From Channa striata (lineage: Eukaryota > Chordata > Actinopteri > Anabantiformes > Channidae), in contig CM065186.1 in the NCBI GenBank assembly GCA_033026295.1, positions 18,635,672 through 18,699,671 of the forward strand: 64,000 nt of DNA, given 5' to 3'. A program made the translations under genes and the position numbers. Shown piece by piece: positions 51,551 to 64,000 of this stretch (position 1 is the stretch's first letter; each line of letters begins with the position of its first letter). The notes under the pieces were generated by a model. The model was not told the origin of the DNA. It saw nothing but the letters and a program-made list of their open reading frames with translations, and made no database searches.

Positions 51551-52830
51551 AGGAGCATTAGAGCGATGGCACCAGACATTGAAATCCATGCTGTGAAAGT
51601 ATTGCCTAGAGACAGAGAAGGACTGGGATGAAGGAGAATCCCCTCTGTGATATTTGCTGCAAGAGAATCTCTTCAAGAATCTCTTGGATTTAGTCCTGCA
51701 GAGTTGGTCTTTGCCCATACACCTTGTGGTCCTCTGAAAGCACTGAAAAAAACCTTCTAGCCACTGAAACACCACCTGGAAATGCCCTAGACTTTGTCAT
51801 TTCAGAGAGCATATCCATTGTGGAAAACTGTTTGCTAAAAAAATGCTTTGTGCAGCACAAGACACTATGAAATACCACTATGACAAATCTGCTGGGAAGC
51901 GTGAACTTGGATTCTGTGATAAAGTATTGGTACTGTTACCTATCCCTGGATCAGCTCTATCTGCTAAGAACTCTGGTCCTTATGAACTGCGTGATAGATA
52001 TGGAGACGCAGGTGTTATTAAACCACCTGACCGTATGCGTAAATCACATGTCTGCCACATTAATGTGCTGAAGTTATATCATGCAGAGTCTGACACAGTG
52101 GACAGGACAAAGCACTATGACACACAATCCATCCATAGCGCTCCACTAATCATAACAGGTAATACCAGGGATGATGATGGTCTGAGGATGCCTTCAGCAT
52201 CTCGTCAAAACGCTGTGATACTGTTGAGTTAGTGAATGAGTTTCCTTGCCTTCTCAGTGACGTTTCAGTTCCCACTACCATGTTGACACTGACCATGACA
52301 TTGACACTGAAGATGCTAAACCATTAAACAACATCCTTACCGTGTAAATCCAGTCAAGACTGCACTCATAAAAACAGAAGCACAGTATCTGTTCCAAAAT
52401 GGATTGTCCTCTCCCAGTACCAGTGTATGAAGTTCTCCGTCCTACTAGAAGAAAAGTCTGATGGATCACCTCAATTCATTACTGGCTTCTGTAAGGTAAA
52501 CGCCGTGACTGTAAAAGACTGGTACCCTTTAGCAAGAATTGAAGACTGTGTTCATAATTTCGGTAGTGCAGCATATGTTAGCAAACTGGATCTGCTCAAA
52601 GGATACTGGCAGGCACCTTTAACCCACTGTGCTTCAGAAATCTTGTAACACCGAATCATTTTCTCCCATACACTGTGATGGCTTTTGGTATGTGTGATGC
52701 CCTGCCAACATTTCAAAGATTGATGGACACTGTCCTTGTTGGGTTATCAAACTGTATTGTATACTAGATGATTTAATTGTATACTCGGCTACCTCACGGA
52801 AAAACACGTGAGCACCCTGTTCACTGTGTT
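51549..52830 (+). mobile_element. Gypsy (Ty3) pol remnant with integrase before reverse transcriptase
   Basis: Plus-strand similarity starts with ALERWHQTLKSML, the end of an integrase core, and continues through KDWDEG, SPAELVFAHTPCGPLKALKK and, at 51843-52080, DKVLVLLPIPGSALSAKNSG and KSHVCHINVLKLYHA, the integrase C-terminus. About 400 nt later on the same strand comes reverse transcriptase: GFCKVNAVTVKDWYPLARIE, VSKLDLLKGYWQAPLT, VMAFGMCDALPTFQRLMD and a YLDD-type catalytic block near 52760. Stops and frame shifts interrupt it repeatedly, including a one-base gap inside the YLDD codons. RNase H is missing. Integrase preceding reverse transcriptase is the domain order of Gmr1-type Gypsy elements rather than ordinary Ty3. 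It is a dead copy. Confidence 0.8.
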
Positions 52831-52899
52831 CACTGTGTCATTTATCTAGGGAAATAGTTACGACTTGTTGAGGAGAAAGTAGCAGCCAACTGGTATTTA

Positions 52900-53169
52900 A
52901 TGTGAACAGGTCACCTCCCTGACACTTTGTTGGAAACATGTCTCGATGATGTCACTGTGAACCCATTGATTAAGTTGTAGACGCCTTTCTCTGTATTTCG
53001 TATTTAACCTACACTCCAAGGGTTTGTTAGGCTTTAGTGAATTACTTACCTTTTTGCCTTTGTTGTTTAAAACCCTTTAATAAGCCTGTTATAATAAATC
53101 CGGCAGACCAAACCATCTACACCTGGTTATTTATGTTGTTTCCCTAACCCCTGGCAACTGCAGACATAA
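52900..53169 (+). mobile_element. probable 3' LTR of the Gypsy remnant
   Basis: Downstream of the truncated reverse transcriptase lies about 270 nt beginning near TGTGAACAGG and ending GCAGACATAACA, with an AATAAA polyadenylation-like signal at about 53095. Such a non-coding segment starting TG and ending CA right after pol is expected of an LTR. No matching 5' LTR was seen, so the boundaries are provisional. Confidence 0.45.
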
Positions 53170-56100
53170 CAATAATAATATTAATGGTCCGGTTCAGTTA
53201 TTCTCAATCAGATGTGCTGTCCAAGCTCATCAGCTGCTGTTAATCGCTGAGCGTGTTGACACAATGCACAGCAACACATCCCCGTCACCACCGTCACCTC
53301 ATTCGTCTTCTGAGCCTTTGGGTGGGTCCCCAAAGAAACGTGTGGAGGATATAATAATTACCTGACACTTCCTCTGAGACCCTGGGCAATGATTGCCTCA
53401 GTCTACATATTGGGTTCCTAATGGCTTCTTAACCACGGATGTACAAGCCAGAGGGAACAGTTGTCTGTAGACGGCGGAGACATTAATATTAACCAGACTT
53501 GAAAGGAGGGAGGTCAACGCAGAGTGGATCAGGCCATCTTCAATAAAACATGTCACTGCAAAGCGACCACTCCCTCGAAGTCTGTAAAGTCCATAAGTAG
53601 ATTTACAGTGGGGGGCTTTATTCGGTTTGGGGGGTTTTTGTGCATGTGGTCTGTGCAGAGTAAACTCTGTGTTTATGACAGTGTAATGGGAATGGTGTAA
53701 TCCACTCTATCCCAGGATCCAAGGCCAAATCAATAAAACTATAAATAGTGCTTTGGTTGTTTTGATGCCTGAGACACAACTGTAAAAAAGATCAGTGATG
53801 TGTCTCATGGTGTAAATGCTTTTACACTGGATTTATCCGGTACCTGAGCAAGATATCACTTTTATAATACCGTCCTTTAGATGTGACACGGTGGTAGTGG
53901 ATATAAGGATGTACTTGGCTCCAGACAGATGAAAGTGTTCACCGTTATGCAGATGTGATGGACAGGGACAACAGGTCACGGAGGCATTACCATTGATTCC
54001 TGGTGGAGCAGATGTCAGCAGAGCCACACACAGCAGATCTCCGGCATGTGCTGGATAATGACGCTTCCTAAGGCATCGAATTGCGCCTTTTCTTACAGCA
54101 TTTGGTACCCTTTGGCGTTCCTATGGGAACACATTTTTATACACACCAAAACTGTGTGAAACCTCTGGGTAAGGTTAAGCTAGAAGATAACTTACATATG
54201 TGCCACCTTGTTCTACGATCAAATAGCACAAAGTCTTGCTCAAGAGTCTAACCACCGGTGTCCACTGTGGAAAAGTCCTGAGTCTTGTAGGTAAATGGTC
54301 TCGAGCGACATCGCTCTGCGTTGGATTGGTCTAGTTTGGGGCAGAATTGCATTCTGGGTAATGCAGGCACTGGGTTTCGTCGCAGAGAATAAAGATCCTT
54401 CTGGTCACAATATCATTTACTTAGTTCTAAGAGTGGAAGAGCAGTTTAATCAATGCTAAACAATATGTCCACAACATACATAATGATGCGAACGCATTTT
54501 ACATTTTTTATTTAAATAATTTTTTTAATTGATTATTAATATGTGCCAACAGTTCCATTAAGATGGAGCTGTGCCGGCAAACCCTCGCATGATTCAAACT
54601 TACAAAACAGGATCATCCTGTACATGCTGGATTGGATGGACGGGCGGATGAAGCCTTAGCAGACACCTGATCGCTCCAAGCAAGACAGTGATGACTGACT
54701 AATAATTCGCTAAAGCTGATGACTTGATAACGATCATAACGAAAGAACATCAAATGTCTCGTGCGCTAAAGTGATCAGTTTTCTGCTAAACCAGCTTTCG
54801 TTACGTGTCTCTGTTAGACAAAGTTGCATCAGACAAAAAGAAGCCAGGCGTGAACAGAGAAGCGAGAAGTCAGGATGTAGAGAAAAGGAGATAGCTTTAC
54901 TATAAAGAAGGCTTCGCTAGCAGAAGTTGCAACATCTCATCATACACGCATACATGGTGAATATATTTATGCCATTTTCTGTTGAGTAGATGTTTCTTAC
55001 AAAAGCTGTTATTTTGCATGTTGAAGCAAGACTTGGACGAGCTGCTCCGATACACATGGTAAAAACTATAAGATGCTAACATGAGAATTCATTTAAAAAA
55101 AAAACTGCATATGTTCAGTCATTTAAAAAAGCACAATGCACCAGTCTAGACTTTGCAGCATTCTGAAAGGAGGAAAAACACAAAGCTGTAAAACTGTGCA
55201 CTTACACGTTTACCAGTGAAAGGTGAGCGGAGACAACGCAGACAGTAAAAAGAGACGCTCGCCTGCTCCTTAAATCAATGCGCACTTGTGTATCAGCAAA
55301 TGTGCATGATTCACTTTCCTTTGTAGTGCAGCCAGGGTGCAGGTGTCCAGAGCAGGATGGAAGTTAGACCTACACACAGGTGACAAATTATAGGAGAAAC
55401 CCCAAAGGATGAGTGGAGCACACCAGGCATTAAATCATGCTCCGCGGCAGGTAAAGGATGCTGGGCAGGCCCAGTTGTTTATGAGGGAAAGATCTACGAG
55501 ACTTTGAAAGAGGAGCTTCAGGCACAGAGGCTGCTCACATCTGCATTTAGATCCTATTTTAACAAGTGGGCAAGTGCATGTGTGGAGAACAGCACGCTTC
55601 TGAGTGACCACGTCTATCTTACCGTGAAACACTTTTATCCTGACGACAGTTTTGTCTTTTACTTTGGTAACGACCCCATACACGGGACATGAGGGATCGC
55701 TGGCCGATGTTTGGAAGAATGATTAAAGTTCCAGAGACTCGGAGAGGCAACGCCAAGGGGACTGAAGCTGTTCTGACAGCCAACCATCAGTAAGAGACTT
55801 TGTTTTTCCTTTAATTGTCACTGTCTGTCTGTTTCTTCATGCAAAGGATTTCTGTGCTCAGTGCTCACACAATCAACCTTCGGCGGTCAAAAAGGGGTTC
55901 GAGTCATCTAACTGTAAAGCAATGGCATCAGAGAAGAAGCATCCAGCCAATTAAACTCAGAGGATGTTGCTTTGCGGTTCTACAAAAAGACAGAAGAAAA
56001 CATGGAGTTTTTGAAAGAGGCAATAAGTGACACAAAGATGTGATTTTGAAGTATCCGCTCTCTCTTTTGTTGGCTTTAGAAAGGGTGAGTTTCTCTAAAC

Positions 56101-58300
56101 GGGACATACTGTTTGCTGTGTTCCATTTCAGGATGGTGAAGTCAAAAATGTTACAGTGGATCCACAACGTCATTCCTAATTCAGAGATTCTTGTAAGATT
56201 TGCAGCCACTGATGGAGAGCCACGTTTGACAGTGCATCGGAAGTAATGTCTTCACTGACCTGCTGGACCACGCAACAATGCAGCTGACCTTTCTTGGAAA
56301 ATGCAGACGCATCCCCAGATTATTCCTTGATGAAGTCTTGGAATTTTACACAATGTTCATGAGCAGAGACAGCAGGGGGGACAGAGGACATGCTCAAACT
56401 TCAATCCTAATAGGCAGCTGCACGCACATTCTCACCCATGCAAATTAAATGATGTTAATTAATTTTAGGCACACGGAATCCATAGAACTGACATAATGTG
56501 GCTTTTTTTTGGTAACGCAAATGTAACCCGGCTTTCTGTTGTGAGGTAGCCCCTGAAATGAAACACAGCTATGCAACAGTAGGAGGCTGGGCAAAAGGCG
56601 AAGAGCAGATGCACTTTCAGGAAGAAAGATGGAAAACGTGGCTGTTCCAGTACATCAGCGGATGCGTGTTTTTTCAGGCCTACTAGCAGTCTGTGTGCGA
56701 CAAACGCTACAAACAGTATATTGCAGGAGCACTTATTTACATCATAAAGAATCTAACGTATTCCTCCGAACCATCATCAAACGAGTGAGTGATAGACTCG
56801 CCACAGCCAGGACCATATGTTAAAATGTCGAAGCAAAGGACAGGGCGTGGAGAGAAGGATTATTCTCGAGTGCAAACGTTAGTCAAAGCTGCATCACCAC
56901 GGCCCACGACGAAGTGAAGGTGCACACTCGCTTTGTGGTTACAGATTTGTGACTCTTCGTTTTGATTTTCCCACAAAAGCATTTTAGGGGAAAATTAACT
57001 GTGAAATATATACAACGACAAGAGATTTTCTGAATATATGACAAATAATGAATAAGCAAGAATAGTAATTTCCTGTGTGGTGGCAATAATATGTTACATA
57101 AATCTGAAGAACAACACAGTCATAGTAATACAACATGAATACGAGAAGAGCAGCACAGTGGACAGATATACATGACCTTTTTTATGCCTGACAGTTATAT
57201 TTTTTTTTGTCCTTTTGTTTACTGCAGAAAAGCCAGCTGCTACAAAAATATCTTAATGTGTTTAACACCGCTCATGATGTACAAGAACAATTCCTGGAAT
57301 CATCATTGTCTTAGCTATTATCGGTGTGAAACAACAAAATAACTTCAAAAAAGTGTATACAATTATTGAATTAGGAACTAATATATTAATACTATCCACA
57401 TAATGTAATAAATAGAAATATAAAATAAATATTTAAAATACAATGTCAGCTCCAGTTGCTAACTGCAGTTAAGATCTATGTGATTTAGATTCGGAGGGTT
57501 GAATATACTGTAGTGCTGTGGGAGTGTGAGTCTAACCCAATGGTGAAACCCATGAGCACTCAGTTCAGAAACACAAGCCAAGTCCATCAGTCGGCTCAGA
57601 GTCTAATCTGGAAGTGGGACAAGTCCAACGCTGAGCACTCGTTCTGTCTCTCAAACTGTCCCTTTTTTTTCTACTTTCTTCCTCTGCAAAACTAAACATG
57701 AAGCTGAAACATTTCGTTTCACGGGTGGCTGTAAATCGAATGGGATACAATTTGTCATGCTGTAATCTTGTCCTTTTTTAAGTATTCTATGCGGCCTCTT
57801 TTTTTTATCTAATTAACAAAGTGAATGAGTTCATAAAAAACTACGAGGAAGGAGAGCTGTGGACTTCCCTCAGTGAAGGTGCTTCAGACTAAAAAGACAG
57901 AGCTTTCTTGACGGGGTCTGACGAACGCGACGTTACAAAGGACGTGGAGGAAATCAGCAGACACACATGGAAGCTGGATCGGCTTTCAGCTTATGTCTGT
58001 CCACCACCTTTGAGGAAAGAGAGACTGCAATGACGATTCAATCATTTTGTGTGAATGATACATGGTAATATTTTAGTCTGAATACACCTCGAGGATCACA
58101 ACCTGTCATGCTGCATTCATGTTCCATGGGATAAAACACAACCTACTGTAGCTAACAGCTAACTGGGATCTTCTAGTATTTGTAGGTAGGCGAATATCTG
58201 CATCGATCTTTGAAACCTTTTTGTAAAAATTGCATTTCTTATGCATAGGGTTAACATATAATGAACCAGTGTGTCCAAATTTCAGCACACATTATTCCAC
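53170..58300. other. intergenic block, possibly including distal nfasc 3' UTR
   Basis: No gene was recognised. An open frame at 55504-55692 (LLTSAFRSYFNKWASACVEN) and one on the opposite strand show no known family. If nfasc uses a distal polyadenylation site, part of this block would be 3' UTR; human NFASC transcripts can have long 3' UTRs. Confidence 0.45.
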
Positions 58301-59348
58301 AGGACAGAAATGCAGCAACGGCTTCACATGCTAACGAGGGAATTTATTGGGTTGTGGTCTAAGGATGTTTTTCAAGCAAGACTAACGTTCCTCTCTGTTG
58401 CCTCAGACACTACCATGCTCTGCAGTAATAGTTACTCTCTTATAAAAAACACGAGTCATGAACAGCCTACAGTAGCGGGGCTCGTCTCATTGTGGCCATT
58501 TTGAACATCTGTACTACATCACAGGATTAGAGGTAAGAGAAATGTGTCTGCCGTATAGTACAAGGCAAAGTGAATAAAAGCATGTGAGTTGAGCCTGTGA
58601 GTGGTAAAGATGGAACTCAAAAGGTGTCCTTGTACTGACCAGATTAAAGCCAACATGGGACGGTGGAGGTGATAGTGCATAGTTTTGCAGGGCACTAAAA
58701 TGTGTGCCACAACTGTGTACAGCATTCATTAAGTTCAAAGACTCGTCTACCAGCTGTGGAAAAACTAAAATCTTTCTTTGTGTAAATATCAATATGATAA
58801 ACATATCTGCCGCCATCCTGTTGAGATCGATGGTTTGAAGCTGATATGTTCCAGGACGGGGCCAGTGTGTGCGTGTGTGTTGACTTTACTGGGACGCTAC
58901 AGAAAGGTTGGGTTGTATCGGGGAGGAGCGCGGGGACACCGAGGATGTTCAGAGCAGAAACGAGTCAAAGAAAAATCTCTAAAGAATTCTCGCTGATGCC
59001 TCCAAGTGCAGAGAGCTGCCCTTTAAGGCACACTTCAAGTCTGTGTGGGGAAAGGGCCACCGGAGCACAGAGGAAAGCCAGCACTGTCCACGCTGATCAA
59101 ACATCGCCCCCAGTGGGCCGTGTTCTCAGAGCTGGAAACACAAAGTAAGGGCCTGTGGTCTGACTCCACGCGCGTCTCCCTCCGCTTGATCTGCAGAGGA
59201 AACCCGTCTCCAGACAGGCCCCGCTGCGCTTCTTTTGTGTTTCATGTGTTTCATATATCACTACATTTGTGTGTGTGTGTGTGTGTCTGGTGTATGGTGC
59301 TGTGGTTTGTCATAACGCCCACTAAGTCTGCCGCGTGCTGCTACAGGG
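58301..59348 (-). other. nfasc: putative nfasc 3' UTR
   Basis: This minus-strand sequence follows the nfasc stop codon at 59351-59349. The first AATAAA on that strand lies at 58348-58343, followed by T/G-rich sequence, so a UTR of about 1.0 kb is the minimal model. A GT run at about 59268-59287 lies within it. The extent is inferred. Confidence 0.5.
58343..58348 (-). terminator. candidate nfasc polyadenylation signal (AATAAA)
   Basis: This is the first canonical AATAAA on the minus strand after the nfasc stop, about 1.0 kb downstream. A TGTGTGCTG element follows about 60 nt later. Other more distal signals are possible. Confidence 0.45.
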
Positions 59349-59577
59349 CTACGCCAGCGAGTAGATGGCGTTGACAGGCGAAGTGGCCTCAGAGCTCTCG
59401 TTGCCCTCCGTCTCGTCCTTGTCTTTCTTCACCGTGTACTGGCCGATGAAGGAGCCGTCCTCATTGAACTGCCCGTCGCCCCCTTCGCCGTAGTCCACCA
59501 GGCTGTCGTCGCTTTCCTTTACGTTGCCGTCCAGCGAGGTCTGGCTGCCCTGTAGGGGCTTGTTGTCCTCATCGCTG
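59349..59577 (-). CDS. nfasc: neurofascin last coding exon (cytoplasmic tail)
   Basis: Neurofascin is an L1-family Ig/fibronectin adhesion molecule that clusters sodium channels and ankyrin-G at axon initial segments and nodes. This exon encodes the last 75 residues of its cytoplasmic tail: SDEDNKPLQGSQTSLDG, then SDDSLVDYGEGG, the ankyrin-binding QFNEDGSFIGQY (the Tyr is the known phosphorylation switch) and the end SSEATSPVNAIYSLA before TAG at 59351-59349. The C-terminal SLA is a PDZ ligand, known in the family to bind syntenin. The YSLA ending separates it from NrCAM, which ends SFV, and L1CAM. The acceptor CTCCGCAG lies at 59585-59578; the exon's first base C completes the preceding Tyr codon, matching the mammalian exon border. 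Preceding exons lie beyond the right edge. Whether it is nfasca or nfascb cannot be decided here. Confidence 0.97.
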
Positions 59578-61417
59578 CTGCGGAGGTACATGAGCAGGAG
59601 AGTTAAAGGTTAGCGTGGCAGCAGGACGTTGTTACACCAGCATCGGCAGCAGTTCAGGGACCCTGTCGTACGACCAGGTTAAACAAAGGGGAGAGTAAAA
59701 TGTTATGGGGAATAATAGGTAAAGAAATGACGTTAATCCGTGTCTACATTTTCTATTAGGAACTCTGTGTGAAGTGGCTGGATGTTCAGGTCACCCAGGC
59801 CTTGTGAGCTTTTAATTTTCCTCTTTATGAATCATTTCTTTTCCAATATTTTCTTAAAGGGCAGCTCTGAATATTTTCATCTGTGCATTAATACAGTACT
59901 CACATGCTGTATGCAGATGTATTTCCAACCTAGCTCAAACTAAACAGGGCAGCACTTACAGCTGTTATTCTGTATTTCTGCTCTCTAACATTAGTCTAAA
60001 GTTAACTTGAGGCGTCGGGAGAGATCAAATCGTGGCCTGTTAGGATGTTTCCTGAATCATCATATGTGCTTCAGCAAACTCCACGCCATCTGCTGTTATC
60101 TGCTTGTTTTAATATACTTTTTTTAGAAAAAGCTAGATTAAAACAGACATAAAGAAACAAAATGATGGGGAACAGCGGACAAACGGACAAACCTTGTTGG
60201 ATCTCGCCGGAGCGCCATATTTTTTAACAGATTTCCTTGAAGTATTTTAAAGTGTCGTTTTGCTTCACTGTAAGTGGAAAGTGAGCGGCTTGGACAAAAC
60301 AAGGATCACGACTCTTCCAATGCACTGTACAATTCACGTGAGTACTTATAAGAATGAACTTGAAAATATCCATTCAACTAGTCTCTGATGTGGGAAACAG
60401 GATGCAAGCGACGACAGTCCAGGCAAGACTTAACATCATATTGGGCAAAGCAAATAAGTGACCAACAGTATTTTGTGGGAAACAGGGATGATTAAAGAGA
60501 AAAATACTGTCCTCAGAAATTCATATACTGTAAGAGTTTTGCATACACATGCTAGATGGTGGCCATATTCTGACATGAGATCGAAGCCTGAAAACTCCAC
60601 TGTACATTATTCATGGAATGGGCCGTGATGTCAGTTCAGAGCATGGCTGCATGTCTCCTAACTGTGATTTCAAAGGGAAACAGAGCTTCATGCACGAAGA
60701 CAGGGAGCTGTAGAGGAACTCTACGTCGCCTTAGATCAGGCCAGTAGCATAACAGCAGGAAATGCATTTTAGGGATGCAAGATTTAGATCTTGTACTCTG
60801 CGCTCATGGATCTGCACCACATGTCTAGGTTATTAAGCGTCATATTGTATATTCAGATGCCCTAGGAGAAGACGGAGTCATGCTCCATGCTGAAACACAT
60901 TAGGACCCGCACACATCACTTGAGACAGTTATGAAAGCAGATATTATATCAAGAGTAGAAGTGGACAATAAACATGTGTGATCCATTAAAAACATGATTC
61001 AGAGTAGAGCAACAGACACAGTGGACACTTTGTAGTGTGTGAATGGGTGAATTAATGTTTCAGACCACATGAAGACTGTGAGCATAAAGTGGATCAACGT
61101 GAGGGAAGGTTGTCATCTTTTAATCAATTAATATGCCACCTGAGAGAGCTCATCATGACGTTCAGAAAGGAGGAGGACAGTGAGATTTCTCGTCTTGTTA
61201 GTTTGTTGAACCAAACACTTATTGTTGTTCATACCCATTGTGGGCCACCTGGACAAATATTAGAGTACCGAAAAGATGACAAGACTCCACCCCGGCCAGA
61301 AGTTGTCAATTTCTGCAAGAAGTTAGTGTGTTTGACCCTGTTTCTGAGACCAAGGACTTTCCCTGACCACTCATCCTTATTGTCTAACCTTAGCCAATGC
61401 AGTTTGCCAGTGGCCGG
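59578..61417 (-). other. nfasc: nfasc terminal intron, proximal part
   Basis: Intronic DNA upstream of the last exon. I searched for the preceding exon (GGKYPV...EEDGSFDY-type residues) and did not find it. Nothing else was recognised. Confidence 0.7.
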
Positions 61418-61590
61418 TTGGTTCAGTGGGTAGAGCATCAGGTTCAAATCCCAGGCCATAGACCAGGTGTGTCGTCTCTGCTAGATACCTGGGTGGCACC
61501 TGTGGCTGCCACGGCTCACTCCAGGGGCACGATTAAGGGTTAAACGCAGAGCACAACTGTTACTGTAGCCACTTACAGTATACTGAATGT
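61418..61590 (+). mobile_element. tRNA-related SINE in nfasc intron
   Basis: GCCGGTTGGTTCAGTGGGTA (A-box region) is followed after only a few bases by GGTTCAAATCC (B box), so the anticodon arm is deleted. The downstream body (GGCTGCCACGGCTCACTCCA, then GGTTAAACGCAGAG) resembles bodies I recall from common fish SINEs. It is therefore a degenerate SINE and not a tRNA gene. Confidence 0.65.
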
Positions 61591-64000
61591 GGTCACTCAT
61601 GACCACCAAAGCTTCTAGTTCTAACCCTAACCATCTTTGTTCATCAACCTGCTCAGATTCTGACATCTTTGTCATCAAATTACATTTAAAAATTAAAATT
61701 GGCCTTGGTTTCAGTTCCATTTATGAGAGGCACACATCGTTTTTCCTGCGACAACCTAACCAAAGAACACGTGCAGTGTGGTAGAACAACAAGCCAGAAA
61801 CAGATCGGGATAAGTTGTCTTTAGTCTGGCAAAAGTTCGATCTGAATGCAGAAATCTTTGTGGTCGTGGCATTAAATAGGCCGATCAGGCCTCATCAGCA
61901 CAGCCTAATAGAAGGCAGCCAGTGAGTCATTTAGAGGGGGAAGGAGGGAAATGGGCGAGTTAAAATATTCCATGTTTGGTTTGAAAATCTTCTTCTTCTT
62001 TTAGTGAGCACATTAAATCCCCAACACTGCTAACCTGAGCCATGCATGTGCTTTATTGCAAATGTATGTGGGTGCAACTGCTTGATTTGGGGCCATGTGG
62101 ACCCATTATCGGTCCTCTTGGCAGTATTTTAGGATTGTGTTCAGACGCCGTCAAAATGACAAGCGCTGACTTCTCCCGTGCTGTGCTGGCATGCAGCGAG
62201 AAATGTCACTTTCTGCACTGTGACCAAAGTATAGTGTCGTTCGTAAAGTATCCAGAAGGCGTGTTGGTCGCCGATTACGATGTGGACATCCTAAAAATTC
62301 CTCAGTGTCTCACAGGCAGGGGGCTGAAATATAACCTGCACAGTACCTGGCAGAAAGTGACTTTGTGGTTCCGTGTTCTTTTGAATGTGCCGGGGTAAAT
62401 CAGAAGGACATCTTTTAATGCTCCAGTGCCACTGAAACCTTTCAAGATTACATCTCCTACAGATAATTAAATATACGTGGCCAAGAGGCAGAGCCTTTTT
62501 CAGGACGCCTGCCCTGGTCACATTTGCCAAGCCTGCTTTCATTTGTTCACCGTACTGCACCAGCAACTCCAATGAGCCGGAGGGCTTTAGGAGGGAGCCT
62601 TTTATTTCAGCGACTTCAAAATGTCTCCGGACTGAAAGAGGGCAGAGTAGGCGATGATTCAATTAACTGATTAGGTGCAATGTCTGAGTAGAAGAGCAAA
62701 GGCAGGAAAGTAACTTAGAGAATGGGAGTGAGTTTTGAGATAACCTTCCCTGTATGACTAAATGTAAGCTCATCCAAGTGCGACATTCACAGAATCTCAG
62801 GTGACACACGCGACTCTGATTAACTCTTTCCTTCTCCTCTTCTCAACTCTGAGGGACTGTTCAGTTTGAGATGACTCCAGCTTTCTGGAGTGACTCTATA
62901 TAGAAGATGTTCCTGCGGATCATATTCTAATGGCTCTGACAGTCATTAATTGATTAAGATGCACTGCAAATGCACAACAGAAAGTCAAATTTCCTTGGAG
63001 CGGGATTAGGAAGAGTGATGTAACACAGGGGACTCGTCTTTGTACCTTTCAAGAGACCTTTGGCTCAATGAGGAAAATGAATCCAAAAAGAGACAAATAC
63101 GAAGGTGGGGTGGGTAGAACAGAAAGACAAGTCATGAAATAGATGGACACGGTCAAGGAGAAGAACATTTCCAACATTTACAGTTGCTACAGACAGTGTT
63201 CACACCTCTTCACATTCTGCACATTTTACTGTGTTTTAAAGCAAATCGCATCGAACTACATGTATAAAGGACGTCTGGCTCTGTTGTCGTGGCTTACAGC
63301 GTGTACACTGCTTATCAGCCACAAAATGTATTTCAAATGCATCTGTGCAAAAAGTAATGATGCGATGTGTAAATATAATCCAATCGACATAATCCTAACG
63401 ACCCGCTGCAGTTTAAGCCTTAAGTTGGAATAAATTATATTATGGCACGTGTCGAACTATCACGCTCTAGTTTGTTTTAACTTGTTCGTATTTTATTTCT
63501 GTGAGTTTTAACTCCACTGATACCAGGGCAAGAAACACGAGCAATCAGACAATCAGACAGCTTGCAATAGTCCAGTGTACAAATTACCACGCGCAGGACA
63601 CGGAGGACACCTCCTGATTTCAGTTTTGGGCAGTTGTCTAATCGTGGTGTGCTCGAATCAAAGGTGTCACTCATAATTCTCACTTCTACAATAACCTGGG
63701 AGTTTGCAGGCCATATGAATTCCAAGTGCTGCGGTTTCTTGGCCCACGTGATGTCATTAAGTTCATCTGCAGATCGCAGTGATTAGCTTGGTTTGCACAG
63801 TGCTGATAACTGAAATGAAAATCAGGACCCAAACTGCAATTGTTTGGATTAAGACACTCATATTTGAATTCCATGTGAATTCCATGCAATAAAATGCATT
63901 TCCATTATAGACATTTATCATGTTTAATTGTTGCCCTTTAAACTAAAGCTGCTTATATTCCTACTGAAACAAGACAGATGCCAAACAAGCTGGAGGAAAC
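61591..64000 (-). other. nfasc: nfasc terminal intron, distal part (continues past right edge)
   Basis: No exon was recognised. Overlapping open frames at 62042-62398 (+) and 62291-62662 (-) are of similar length on both strands and show no known family; the segment could be a conserved non-coding element but this cannot be judged here. Confidence 0.6.

Noticed and set aside
55435..55692. Overlapping 82- and 62-codon frames on opposite strands near the nfasc 3' side
   Set aside because: No known family and no exon borders; more likely non-coding or distal 3' UTR.
61420..61455. Possible tRNA gene (A and B boxes present)
   Set aside because: The anticodon arm is missing between the boxes and SINE-like sequence follows, so it is a SINE remnant.
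62042..62662. Frames of 118 and 123 codons tested as further nfasc exons
   Set aside because: Neither contains fibronectin III, transmembrane or cytoplasmic neurofascin motifs; the pair overlaps on opposite strands.

Overview
The window is vertebrate nuclear DNA, most likely from a ray-finned (teleost) fish. Coding exons are short, have canonical GT-AG borders and are separated by long non-coding DNA. The repeats are fish types: L2-like LINE tails, tRNA-derived SINEs sharing such a tail, RTE-like LINE 3' ends, Gypsy and retrovirus-like pol remnants, and long GT microsatellites. No bacterial or plasmid feature, CRISPR array or operon was seen.

Two protein-coding genes are supported, both on the minus strand and both only partly inside the window. 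On the right, 59349-59577 is the last coding exon of a neurofascin gene (nfasc), with the FIGQY ankyrin-binding motif and the C-terminal residues YSLA. Its 3' UTR runs leftward, and its terminal intron fills the DNA from 59578 to the right edge. On the left, 1005-1062 (signal peptide) and 630-771 (first half of Ig domain 1) are the first two coding exons of a contactin, best called cntn2 because it lies directly downstream of nfasc, as CNTN2 does in human. A CpG-rich, TATA-less segment at about 17990-18720 with a good minus-strand donor at 18373/18372 is the best candidate for the cntn2 promoter and untranslated first exon. That would imply an intron of about 17 kb ending near 1080.

The roughly 40 kb between the CpG-rich segment and the nfasc 3' end holds no convincing protein-coding gene. 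It contains a nearly canonical tRNA-Gly(TCC) at 37207-37278 on the minus strand, many retroelement fragments, and a composite at 51230-53169. In that composite a minus-strand retrovirus-like integrase fragment abuts a plus-strand Gypsy fragment in which integrase precedes reverse transcriptase. That order is known from Gmr1-type elements. Several precise inverted repeats (8971-9098, 31585-31623, 47997-48037) are unexplained.

Biologically the locus is a neural and axonal cell-adhesion pair. Neurofascin organises ankyrin-anchored complexes at nodes of Ranvier and axon initial segments, and contactin-2 is the GPI-anchored juxtaparanodal Ig protein. I found no previously undescribed biological system; the items in Part 2 are local oddities worth testing.
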